Both the position numbers and the translations under genes were made by a program. A DNA stretch of 64,000 nucleotides from Cephalotus follicularis. Lineage: Eukaryota > Streptophyta > Magnoliopsida > Oxalidales > Cephalotaceae. Positions within the stretch are counted from its first letter, which is position 1, and each line of letters opens with the position of its first letter. The stretch covers positions 251,437 to 315,436 of the forward strand of contig BDDD01000048.1 in the NCBI GenBank assembly GCA_001972305.1. Reading direction: 5' to 3'. The notes under the pieces were generated by a model that saw nothing but the letters and a program-made list of their open reading frames with translations, was not told where the DNA came from and did no database searches. Shown here in pieces: positions 35,202-45,570 of the stretch.

Positions 35202-35216
35202 ATAAGGAGGGTAGAT
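35202..35216 (+). other. Element C polypurine tract
   Basis: ATAAGGAGGGTAGAT directly precedes the 3' LTR start TGTAACGACC at 35217. Confidence 0.75.
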
Positions 35217-36589
35217 TGTAACGACCCGAATTTCCATTAAAGATAATAACTATGGAAAGATGATTTGCTATTGTGTAATTGGCAAATATTTCAAGGGACC
35301 CGTAGTATGACACTACGCTCAGGGGGTTCGGGGCTTCCTCTCCCCGGTGAGAGGACGGGGGGTCCCGCTGCTGGGACAGCGGGCAGGGGCTTAGGGGTAG
35401 CGCCCCCGGAAGATAACGGAAATTGGTTATTGCTTTGGACTGGAAATTCTGGCTTAAGCGCCGACGGTTCCAAGTAAAGAGTCGACGCTTTGGAGGCAAC
35501 TGACGATGCTCCAAATGTAAGCTTCGACGCTTCGAGATCAAATATTGAGGTTGACCTGGACGAGACTTAAAGTGGTGATGCTTTGTAGGAAAGCATCGAC
35601 GCTTTAGTCGGGATAGAAGTTGGAGAACTCAGGATAAGCCCTTGACCGGCGACGCTTAGGGATAAAGAGTCGACGCTTTGCCCTGTGTCAGGTGCAGAAA
35701 TCTAGCTTTTTGTCCTATTTCAGAGGATTTAAATGGATCGAAGGACACGTGTCAAGCAAGGGAAGGAAGACTTATGATATTTTTATGGAAAATGGCTGGT
35801 GTTATCAGCTGAATTGGTTTAATGTAATCACATGGGCAACTAGGAGGCAAGCTCACATGGGTGAGGTCATGGATGACACCATGCAAGCTTGGCCTCCAAG
35901 TCTCTCTCCCTCTTTATATATGTGTGCATTCTCAGCTGAACAAAGGGTTGGTTTCTACTGAGTTTAGAGAGGAGGATGCTTGGGAGAGAAGAAGAGAAGG
36001 AGATCAAGTGAGGTAAGGAAATTCTATACCCATTTTCACTAAAGTTTCCTCTGTTTTACTTCAAAATTATGCAGCAGATTGTTTTATTCATATCTTGCTT
36101 ATTTCTTAATGAAATTTTGAATGGTTGAATATTTTGAAAACCCTAGGATGTATACTTTAACTGTTATGTTTTATGCATCTCGAAATTCTGTCGAATTCTT
36201 GATGAAAAGCCCTGTTTGCTTCTACTGCTCAGGTCCTGTTTACAAAAGGAAACTGCAACTTTAAAAATTCATTGCAGCTTCGTTCCTCAATGGAATTTTA
36301 TGATTTTTATCTCAACGGATTCGTTGAGATTTCTACTTTAAGTTTTATGTTTTAAGTTTTCCAGGAAAGAGTTTATTTCTATATGAAATTTCTATTTTAG
36401 AAAAGTTATGCAAAGCTATTTTATAAATGTTTTTGAGTTAATTACTCAAAGTGATGAGAAATGTTTTATGATTGTGAAATGAAATGAAAAGAATGTTTCT
36501 ACATGAGAAACCAATTTTAGAAATGTTTTACGATGATGTTTTATGAATGCTTTGAGCTGATCACTCAAGTATTAAGGAAGATTTTATGA

Positions 36590-36790
36590 AATGATTTTAT
36601 GAATGCATTTGAGCTAACTACTCAAACGAAGAGAAATGTTTTATGAATGCATCTGAGTTAAGTACTCAAATGAAGAGAAATGTTTTATGAATGCATTTGA
36701 GTTAAGTACTAAAATGAAGAGAAATGTTTTATGAATGCATTTGAGTTAATTACTCAAATGAAGAGAAGTGTTTTACGAATGCTTTGAGCT
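36590..36790. repeat. Imperfect tandem repeats in element C 3' LTR
   Basis: A unit of about 53-54 bp built from GAGAAATGTTTTATGAATGC and a 'TTTGAG..A.TACTCAAA' palindrome repeats about four times. The outermost copies (36480-36590) are more diverged. Confidence 0.8.
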
Positions 36791-36974
36791 GGTGTAACGC
36801 CCGAGATTTCCATGTATTATTATTTCACATAGTTTGTACTCTTAAATTGTGGAATTAATAAAAGGATGGATTTTCCGAATTTGGTGATGTTTTCCAATCC
36901 TTCTCATTTTGAAGCTTTGGTGTTAAATGTCCTAGGAATGTATAAAGGACTAAAACGACGCTGTCATGGAGGAA

Positions 36975-37530
36975 TGACGTCGACTCCTTTATGAATCACA
37001 TCGACGCCTTTTTTGACAGAGTGTTTCACGTAACTGCATGCACATGCACACGATCCGGACCAAAGACATCGACGTCTTTGGAAAGACGTCGACGTCTTAA
37101 GTTCGAATGTCTTGCATGTTACCTTCTGACAGAAAACGTGCAAGGGAGTATCAAGTGGGGGTCTTTTGCAGGTGTCTTGATGCATGGGTTAGGACGTGTT
37201 GGGCATGCACCCTACTCCTAACCTGCATAACTGAACCCTACGAAGAAGACGACTTCTGTTTAAAAGACGTCGACGCGTATGTTTGGACATCGACGCCTTT
37301 TGCTATCCTGCCTGGGTTTGGGCATGAATCACGTCGACGTCTAAGGTCCCTAACTTAGTGCGTCGACGCCATTATCGGTACGCTGTCGTTTTGAGTTCCC
37401 AGACTTTGAACGTCGACGCGTACGTTTTGGACATCGACGCCTTCTTCTGTGAATCGCGCTGACTCTTTGACTTGGACATCGACTTCCGTTAGAAATGGCA
37501 TCGACGCCATTTGGAAAGACGTCGACGTCT
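36975..37530. repeat. GACGTCGACGCC motif array in solo LTR K
   Basis: Pairs of cores at 36980 and 37001, 37069 and 37089, and 37270 and 37290 step by 20-21 bp, with further cores to about 37525. Core words are GACGTCGACG and ACATCGACGCC. The open stretch on the minus strand here (37350-37619) follows from the repeat and is not a gene. Confidence 0.8.
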
Positions 37531-38130
37531 TTCCTGCTGTTTGGGGTTTTCTTCGCCTTACGATACGGAACGATCCCGATTCCTGTTTGAGTACATTTGC
37601 GCATTTGTGTGCATCGCATATGTACTGTTTTACTGCCTGTTCTTAACTGTTTGAAATTGGTTTATAATTTCTAAGTATTGTTACTTTAGAAATGCATATA
37701 GGAGCTGAGAATATGTTGTTTTAAGTATGAAATACGTTTTGGTTAAACAAACATATTTTCGACCGAACTGGTAAACATTTTACACTACTGAAACTGATTG
37801 ATGATATTTTCTATGGAAAATGTATATTTCAAATGTGTCACTTTCGTAAACATTTTGGAATTAACCTGACTGAGGTGGATCAAATCGATCACTACTGTCT
37901 ACTGTACTGTACTGCCTCAATTCATTGGTTGCTCTGTGAATTGCTATGTGATTGTGTTTGAACCACTAGTTGCATGGCGGGGACTGCCAGCGCCGACTAG
38001 TGGAGGGTTGACCTAGGGGCCAGGAGTATGGCTGGGTAACTCACTGTCCTGTTGCCTCGCTCGGTTGCCTGATGTAGGGGCCGGAGTGGGAGTGTAGCGT
38101 GGGGCCAGGAGTTGGCGGCGCTACACATAC

Positions 38131-38214
38131 TGCCTGTTGTAGTCCTATGTGGACATCCTGCCTGTTGTAGTCCTATGTGGACATCCTGCCTGTTGTAGTC
38201 CTATGTGGACATCC
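38131..38214. repeat. Three 28-bp tandem repeats in solo LTR K
   Basis: Three identical units (38131-38158, 38159-38186, 38187-38214) each begin TGCCTGTTGTAG and end GTGGACATCC. G has the same three units in reverse orientation at 51507-51590. Confidence 0.93.
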
Positions 38215-40167
38215 TGTACTACGTGTTGGTCCTGCACGGACATTACTGTGATTGTGACGTAGCCCTGGTCGGGTTACTACTGTACTGTTACTGCTTACGT
38301 ATATTTCTTATATATGTAACACTGATATTTTACTGTACTAATATATGTATTTTATATGTGTATAAACTGGGTCCCACTGTACTGCATCATTTATCCATTC
38401 ATATCATGACATGCATTGATTTTAATTCCGAACAGCTGTTATGCTTTAGCCAAGTGAGGACAACGGCTAACCCCCTACTTTGCAGATTGAGGTCGTGGAC
38501 CTGTTGGACCGACATGAAGGATGATCAAGTTGTTATGATCTTGTTTCTGCTTGTTTTCCTGCTTTGCTTTACACCGATGTTGGTTATGGCTCTCGGTTGT
38601 ACTGTTGTAATAATCTTGCTTCTTTCAGAGTTTAAACTTGTATTGTTTTTCATGCTCCATTTTATGGGCGGTTAACTGTATCGGACCCGTACTTGAGTAG
38701 CGTGTGGTATGGGACACACGTTACGGTTTATAGCTTATGGTTTTGTGCTTCCGCAACTGTTGTACCTTGTTAAAGGTTTAAGTTTTAAATTTTATGGTTT
38801 TGCATGAGCTGTATGTTTGTGTTAATTGCCTTTACCGCTTTAATGCTGCGTTTTTGTAAACGGGGTGTGACAGCTGGTCACTCAAAGTATTAAGAAATGT
38901 TATATGAAATGAATGAACAACTAATGGATTGCGATCCAGTAAGGATTAATCTCATAAAGATTAATGAATGAACCACCCTTGGATTTCGATCCAAGGGAAA
39001 AGAATCCGAGATGGATTAATGTTAATGGAGCGTAAAGTGCTCGCAGACATGCATGTGATGTAAGGATAGTAATCGGGGAGTGCACAATGCCCCGGTGAAG
39101 CGGTGTGAAAGGGTTCATTAAAGGTTCACGGCCATTAAGTTTTATGAAATGTTCGGTTTCATGAGATATGAACAGAAAAAGGGTTTTAAACATGTTTTGT
39201 TTATGAATGTGAAGAAAATGATTTTACTGATGTTTTCAAGTATGGCTGTGATACAAGCCAAAAGAAGGTATGATTGGAAAATGTTTTTGATTGTTTTCAA
39301 GTATGTCTGTGTTATACACTAGAAAATGTATGATTTTAGAAATGTTCTGATTTTACGAAAACTATCAGAAACAATGGGTTTTGACAGTGAAATGTACTGG
39401 TTTTATAAAACTAGAAGATGATTTTCAATGATGTTTTGAAATGTATGATGTTGAAACGTTTTGATAAAGATTATCGAAAATAACGGATTTCGATAACGTT
39501 TTATGACTATGTTTCTTACTGAGCTCTTTAAAGCTCACTCCTTTCAATGTCTTATTTTCAAACAAATCTTTCAGGAAACGTTGAACGTGAAGTTACGAGC
39601 TGTAGAGGAAGTTCGCAAAACAAGTGTAAGGAAAGGAAGCATGATATGCTATGAAGTTATGTTTTAATGTCATGTGTAATATTTTCTGATGTGTAATGTT
39701 TTATGATAGACGATGTATAAATGTGAACGTATAGAAATGAATGCTATAGGTTATGATGTTTTTATGTAAGATGATGATATCAAAAGTTATTGAACATACT
39801 TGAGAGTATGAGAAGTTAATGATAAAGGTGAGCATATGATTTTTTTATGATGTGATAAGTTTATGTTTTTCCGCTGTGTAAGGTTACATGTTAAGTGATG
39901 TACAAATGCAAAGGTATTAAAAACGATCATGATAACGAGAATATGATATTTTGAAATTGGTGTTTCAAAGATGTAAGCATATGTGATCCTGTGAAGTTAT
40001 TGAGTAATAATGTTAGGTTTTAAATCTAAGTCAAGATTAAATGATATGAAATGAATCGTTAAATGGTTAAACGATTTGACGGTCAAAGGTCACACCCACG
40101 TAACGCACCGATCTTCAGAACTGGCTTTGAGCATAAAGCGAACTCGGGTCGGGGGCGCTACAGCTCG

Positions 40168-40304
40168 GGGGGTATCTCAGTCATAACATGAATTAGATTC
40201 AAGCTCGTGAGAATTATACGCAAAACGTGTTTCCATTCAGTGAAAATTGGATGTTCAAGCTTAGGAGTTTCAATTGTGTTTGATTTGTTTGTGTTGTCTG
40301 TCAT
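40168..40304 (-). pseudogene. N-terminal part of the 188-codon gag-like ORF
   Basis: An ATG at 40304 opens MTDNTNKSNTIETPKLEHP..., continues through FTEWKHVLRIIL and TEIPPELGNDA, and runs into the GCTCG duplication at 40163-40167. Removing C restores the frame exactly to 20798. See the 20798-21227 entry for the rest and for alternatives. Confidence 0.55.
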
Positions 40305-41580
40305 TTGAGTATATTTGTAGTGTACGTGAAAACTAGTAACCTATATGAGGAAAAAGAGAGATAATTTTAGCAAATTATTCCATTAATGTTATTACCATAA
40401 TCCTTGGCCTTTTTTAATTACGGCTCCTCCCACTATTCTAATCATATCCCGCACGAAATCTGTGGAATTCGGGAAGCCCCGCTCCCTAGTGGGGATCAGA
40501 ATCTATCCCGCCTATTATGGCCTCAGCTTTAGCATGAAAAATCACAATATCAAAATAGTTAAGCATACATGTCTTATTTGCATTAGGGCCTCACCCTTGA
40601 AATTAAAGATCTGATACAATTTCGGCATGCCGGCCCATATAATCCACAGCTTTTGCCATCCTAATAATACGAACCCGCTATAAGTCAAACCAACAATCCT
40701 CAAGGAACTGAACCCATTTTGATACCCACCCGTTTACGTGTCAGAGTACCAAAACATGGTTATTTCCTTCTAGTGCACCTCACACTAAAATCTAGTAGAA
40801 ATGATCATACGGGGGACCTCAGCTATAGCTGTGTTATCCCCAGTATATCCATAATAGTAAACGACGGCGTGGAAGGCCAACGACAGGACACCCTAGTGCC
40901 CCACCGCTTATGGACTTATTATTTTATAATTTGAGGAATTTAGGTCTCATTTAATTATACATATTGCCATATCCATTTTAGATAATTTAATTATTTTCCA
41001 ATCCATTTGGACGGCTTAACATGTTTGGACGTGTTTGGATTGTCTGCAAAAAGAAAAACATCCATCTTATTCATCCTAAAAAATGGCCTGACTAGGGACT
41101 TTAACTATCTATGTGATCACGTGAGCCAAACATGACTAGCTGGTATCCTAGATGATAAGAAATTTAAACTCTACTTTATTACACATTGCACCATGAATAC
41201 ATGGTCTACACTTGGTCTTGCATCTTTCTTGATCTCCTCTTCATGCTCTATTGTACTCAAATTTAAATAAATTACAGCCTTAGTAATTTTAAAAAATAAG
41301 AATACAATAATGAGGGAGAAAAGAATTTATTTACACAAAAAAATAATAGACAAGAAAAATTATGGCACACGCATGCAACCGTATTACAGACCAAATGATT
41401 AACCATATTAATAAAGCAATTAAATTTCATACACGAAAGAAGCCAAAAGGTAGGTCTAGTCCCCAGTCTGCCAGCATGCATAAGAAATTCAAAATACTAT
41501 ACACATTATATTTTAATGAATAAACACGTGACAATTTTAATATTTAATGATTTTCCATTAATCTATCATCCTAATTAGAC
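40305..41580 (-). other. Long non-coding leader between primer site and gag-like ORF
   Basis: No convincing ORF on either strand. On the minus strand it lies between the iMet primer site (41592-41581) and the ATG at 40304, so if H is one element this is a leader of about 1.3 kb. That is long for Copia and fits a derivative element, or it may hold an unrecognised insertion. Confidence 0.4.
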
Positions 41581-41592
41581 GCTCTGATACCA
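41581..41592 (-). other. Element H primer binding site (tRNA-iMet)
   Basis: The minus strand reads TGGTATCAGAGC, two bases inside a CCAACA end (41595-41600 on the plus strand reads TGTTGG). This is a standard LTR/primer-site boundary and shows a minus-strand element whose 5' LTR lies to the right. Confidence 0.8.
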
Positions 41593-41594
41593 CT

Positions 41595-42769
41595 TGTTGG
41601 ATTGGCTCAAGCTAGGGTCAGAAAATTTCTGGGATTAGGGTTTAAGGTGACTTTCAAAAACGTTTTCATTCCAATAACTTGGATACCCTAAATCCCAACA
41701 CTAGAATTGTCCCAAAAAATCCTAGGATCACTAATTAGGGTATCAATAGAACCTAGGAAACATACCAAGCATGGACAATGGGCGGGTTGAGCAAGGGTGA
41801 CACAAACCCTGGCAAGGTCTCACCCAAAAACAACATTAGGGTAACACACCAAACCCTAACACTTTAGCTCCACAAACTGGAACCCTAACCCCATGAAGCC
41901 ATAGGGTTTTATAGGGTATACAAACTTCATAAAAGGGCCATCCCATCCCTCAAACTCAAGCTAAACATATCCCAAAACCTATCACAAAGAACACAAAATT
42001 ATATGGAGATGAATTAGAATCCTTACCTAATTCTTTGCCCACAAATTTTGTGTTCCTCCAAGGTTTGAATCTAGACTTTCTCCTTCACAAATAACCTTCT
42101 CTATGGCATGGCTAAGCTCAATTTTGAAGCAAGAATGGCTGCCTTCAAGATCCTAAACTAGTATTCAAAAACAAGTAGAAACAAAATCCATTTTGGAAGT
42201 TGTCTCCACCTATTATGAAGTTTGGATGGTGAGAGATGATTGTTTTGTGTTTCTTTCTCAAACTGAATGAAGCTCATGCAAGTTCATCCATGGATAAAGC
42301 TTTCTCATAACAAGAGAAGATAAGAATGAAAGAGAGAGCCAACGGGCTGCATGAAGTAAAGGAAGAGAAGTTCCAGGTGTGTTAAGTAAGATACCAAAAT
42401 ATCTTAAGTATGAGTCACTAAGAAGACTAGTCACAGACTTATGAATTAAGCAAAAATGACTCACCATTTTTCTCCTTTAAAACACACTTAAGGCCGGCCA
42501 AATAGGATCAAAGGCGCCGGGTGCAAGGCCCTCAACAGGGGACTTTATGCAAGTGACTATTCAAGAGTTGAAATAGTCAACAATAGTAGGCTATGTTACT
42601 CATTTTGGCTAACCATTTCACAAGGTAATGATAAGGCCCAAATTAATCCATCACAAAGCCCAAATTTAGGCACACAAGGGAAGTAAATCCATGGCCCAAA
42701 TTCGTCCCAAAGCCCACAATGCTCTCTCCATCAATAAGTGCCCAAGTGCACCTACTAGTTTCACAAACA
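41595..42769 (-). repeat. Candidate 5' LTR of element H
   Basis: The inner end is secure because it abuts the primer site. The outer end at 42769 is a guess: the minus strand there starts TGTTTGTGAAACTAG. No second LTR is visible in the window, so length and family cannot be tested. The inner 330 bp contain many TTAGGG/CCCTAA words. Confidence 0.55.
41633..41925. promoter_or_regulatory. Telo-box-like motif cluster in H LTR
   Basis: TTAGGGTTT, ACCCTAAA, TTAGGGTA, ACCCTAAC (twice) and TAGGGTTT-like words occur within about 300 bp on both strands. In plants, short AAACCCTAA 'telo-boxes' lie in promoters of growth-related genes. A role here is speculation. Confidence 0.35.
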
Positions 42770-43179
42770 ATCATTTGCACGAAACATTTTATTATGATGA
42801 TGCATAAACTCACTACTAAAGAAGTGATGTATGTTTAGCAAATAAAATGTTTCCCAGAAAAGTAACATCTCTCTTAGATGCAAACCTCTTACTAAATGAT
42901 ATGTGTCACTCACACGTTGATTAGCATAAAAATGAATTCTTTTTAATGAGTTAATTATTGTATTTTTATGCTTGGAACATATTACTTTGGTGGTGTTTGA
43001 TTGACTTTCATGTAAGAAGCCAAAAGGAGCAAAATGCATAACTATGAGTCAAATTGGTGCAAAATGAGAGCAAGAAGATCAAAGGGTGAAGAATTGGCAA
43101 AATTCTGCAGAAGAATAGAGCATGGCGTCAACGCCTAACTTCAAGCGTTCACGCCTACCTCTTAAGGTTATAGGTTAAG
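42770..43179. other. Unassigned fragment, probably LTR-derived
   Basis: No gene. Near 43125-43155 it has GGCGTCAACGCC and GCGTTCACGCC with cores 21 bp apart, like the arrays in the other LTRs. It ends at TTAAG, next to the start of LTR I. Confidence 0.35.
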
Positions 43180-44390
43180 TGTAAAGCCCCGAAATTTCAT
43201 AAATAATTATTGTGATATTGGTGCGATGTATTGTCATGCCCCCGTTTTCCAAGAAGGCAACATAAAAGGTAAGGCAATGAACACAACGTAATTCAGCTTA
43301 TGCGATATTACGTATAAACAAAAACCTTCAGTAGCGGAAGCAATAACATGAAGTAAGCTGAATTAAAATATGTATCACGCATCCCATACTACGTGATACC
43401 CACAGAGTTTATATAAAACCCAACATCAATGTCGATAGCCCATAAACGGAGCGTGATGATACAGTACGAAATGAAATAACCCATGTTACAATAATCAAGT
43501 TTACATAGTCATTGTTCAGTAATCCAGTACATAAAATAAGAGAAATAACTTAGTATTCTCCTTATGTCTCCTTGTGTGCTCCAGATCAAAACCCACTCCA
43601 TCAATCTGTTACAGTAGGGGGTTAGCCTTTGTCCTCACTCGGCTAAGTAGAAAAATTTATGTATACAGTTCAAGGTCAAAGGTAATGCGTATCATGAATG
43701 AATGCATGGTGATGCAGTATGACATGTAATTTTCACAGTAATTATATCTTCGTATGTACATATAAAAACATATTCATGTTCACAGTACGAGTATAACCTC
43801 ATAAGGTTATATCAAACACAGGTAGTAAGTATGTCCCCAAAAGGAACCAGACAAGCAGGTCCATAACCGTCACCACCTCCTGGCCCCAATGTCATGCACT
43901 CTTACCCCATCCCCGTTTGCGAATGGCTTGGAGCAAGTCCTCCGTATGTTTCTTAGCACGACGGTTAAACCAACAGCAGGTTACTAGCACAACGGCTGAG
44001 TAATCAAGTGGTTACAAGCACAGCACAATACAAGTCAAGCAACAAAATATGATTACTTGATCAAAATATATTTGTTTAAAGTATATTACTCCGTTATCAG
44101 GTTGTTATGAGTTGTAACAATACATTTCTCCGTTTTTCTATGGAAATACTTCCCCAGTCGTTTGAAAAAATATATATATGTTTGTCAAAGATACATTTTC
44201 TTACCCAAAATGATTATAATAATCATGCAAGTTTTCCAGGATGGTTAATACATTCAGTAATCAACCACAATCAATTTACAGTACAGTAGCAGTTCAAATG
44301 CAGGGCAAACATATGCTCAGAATACACCTAGGGTTATGGGTATTTAACCTAGGCCTATCACCTTCTCTAAAGGTCCAATTTCTGCTATAA

Positions 44391-44620
44391 CAGTAGGCTG
44401 TTTTCTCATAACAGTCGGCTGTTTCCTAGGGTCAGTCGACTATTCTCCCCCAACAGTCGACTGGTTCATCACGAGTAATCAGTAGTCAGCTGTCTTCCTT
44501 CGACAGTCGACTATTCTGGGCAAGAACCCATGCACAGTCGACTGTTCTTACTTGACAGTCGGCTGGATGATCGAGTAGTCGACTGTTTTACTTAAACAGT
44601 CAGCTGTTCTGGGCTGGACA
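44391..44620. repeat. CAGTCGRCTG motif array in solo LTR M
   Basis: Cores at about 44415, 44436, 44457, 44486, 44507, 44538, 44559, 44579 and 44600 give steps of 21, 21, 29, 21, 31, 21, 20 and 21 bp. This is one of the clearest cases of phasing. The bases between the cores are not alike. Confidence 0.85.
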
Positions 44621-45414
44621 GCACCAGTAATTCACTTCAAATCCAGTCAACAAGCAATTGAAACTTATCCACACGTATTCAGACCCCAGAATATCACCAG
44701 TAGTCATATCATGGTCTAAAACACAACTCAATTCATGCATTATTCTCCGTTTTCATCGTAGTTCAAATGAAATCCAAACATGGTATTGCATGAAAACCAA
44801 TCCAAAACTCCATCCAAAACTCAGTGTGCATGTCAGATTATTTACTAACAGTAACCACAACATTAATACAGAAATCGACAGCCAAACAACTACACCCTTC
44901 ATTTATAACATCATTACTCTTAAACTCAAAATGCATGCATATAATTCTCTACCATTTCCCCTACCTTTGATTTCAAGTTAGAAATCGGAAGTCCACCTCT
45001 TTGTGTCTCCTTTCCAGTATCATTGAGCCTCCCAGTAGCTCCAAGAACAGTCCAATAGCTCCAATCCGAGCTCCAAGCTTAACAATGGAGAATCCTCTTA
45101 ATTTCTCACTATCTTCTCTCTCAATTTCTCTGGTTCTTTCTTATCAGGTTGCAGGGTGAGAGAGACGAAGGGGAGAGAGCATTTATGCAGTCCTCTCTCC
45201 CTCAACCCATTTTTGCATGGCACTAAGGGCCCTTCTCTCCCATTATCACTTGCATGCACACACACTTGTCACTCTTTCTCTTCCCCTCTCTCCTTGTAGG
45301 TCCTGGCGTGGTGGTGCATGCTCAACACATTTTATTGCATGTGATGGCTTCTTAAGATGCTCTTCCCATGTCAGTTTGCATGTGATTTTGCCATTTGTCA
45401 CAAAAATAGGGCAT

Positions 45415-45570
45415 GAACCAGTCGACAGCCCTTCCCTGGCAGTCGGCTGTTCACCTGGAAATCTGTTTCCAAGTGTCACGACAGTTGGCCAGTCGGCTGG
45501 TTCCTAGAGTCAGTCGACTGCCCCACACTTCATCCTAACAGTCGGCTGGTATATCGCACCAGTCGGCTGT
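45415..45570. repeat. Second CAGTCGRCTG cluster in solo LTR M
   Basis: CAGTCGACAG, CAGTCGGCTG and CAGTCGACTG words in the part near the minus-strand LTR start, the same relative place as the second cluster of LTR A. Confidence 0.75.

Larger units (their letters stand above)
36793..38872 (+). mobile_element. Solo LTR K (Gypsy, same LTR lineage as A and G)
   Basis: The 2080-bp unit starts TGTAACGCCCGAG and ends GGTGTGACA, flanked by GCTGG (36788-36792 and 38873-38877), with no internal region. This is the product expected from recombination between the two LTRs of one element. Its ends and the GAGGACAACGGCTAACC block match LTR A (reverse orientation). The middle is different: it has GACGTCGAC words instead of CAGTCGACTG words. 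It also has three 28-bp tandem units at 38131-38214 that are shared with G. Confidence 0.92.
21228..40162 (+). mobile_element. Element C: Ty3/Gypsy LTR retrotransposon with three internal invaders
   Basis: C starts TGTAACGACCCG at 21228, ends GCGCTACA at 40162 and is flanked by GCTCG (21223-21227 and 40163-40167). It comprises a 5' LTR (21228-23765), primer site (23770-23781), strongly decayed gag-pol (24322-26494 and 34716-35150), a polypurine tract and a 3' LTR (35217-40162). Later insertions are the Sirevirus-like foldback in the 5' LTR, J in the internal part and solo LTR K in the 3' LTR. It sits inside the split ORF on the opposite strand. Pol lacks most of RNase H and the integrase core, so C is dead. 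Confidence 0.93.
35217..40162 (+). repeat. Element C 3' LTR, interrupted by solo LTR K
   Basis: Without K (2080 bp) and its 5-bp duplication it is about 2.86 kb, longer than the altered 5' LTR. It keeps the GC-rich block, the TCGACGCTT array (35478-35680) and a run of similar units (about 36590-36790) with repeated GAGTTAAGTACTCAAATGAA-like words. It ends GCGCTACA. Confidence 0.9.

Noticed and set aside
37350-37619. 89-codon minus-strand ORF in solo LTR K
   Set aside because: Its protein is made of Asp-Val-Asp/Arg-Arg repeats that merely translate the GTCGAC array.
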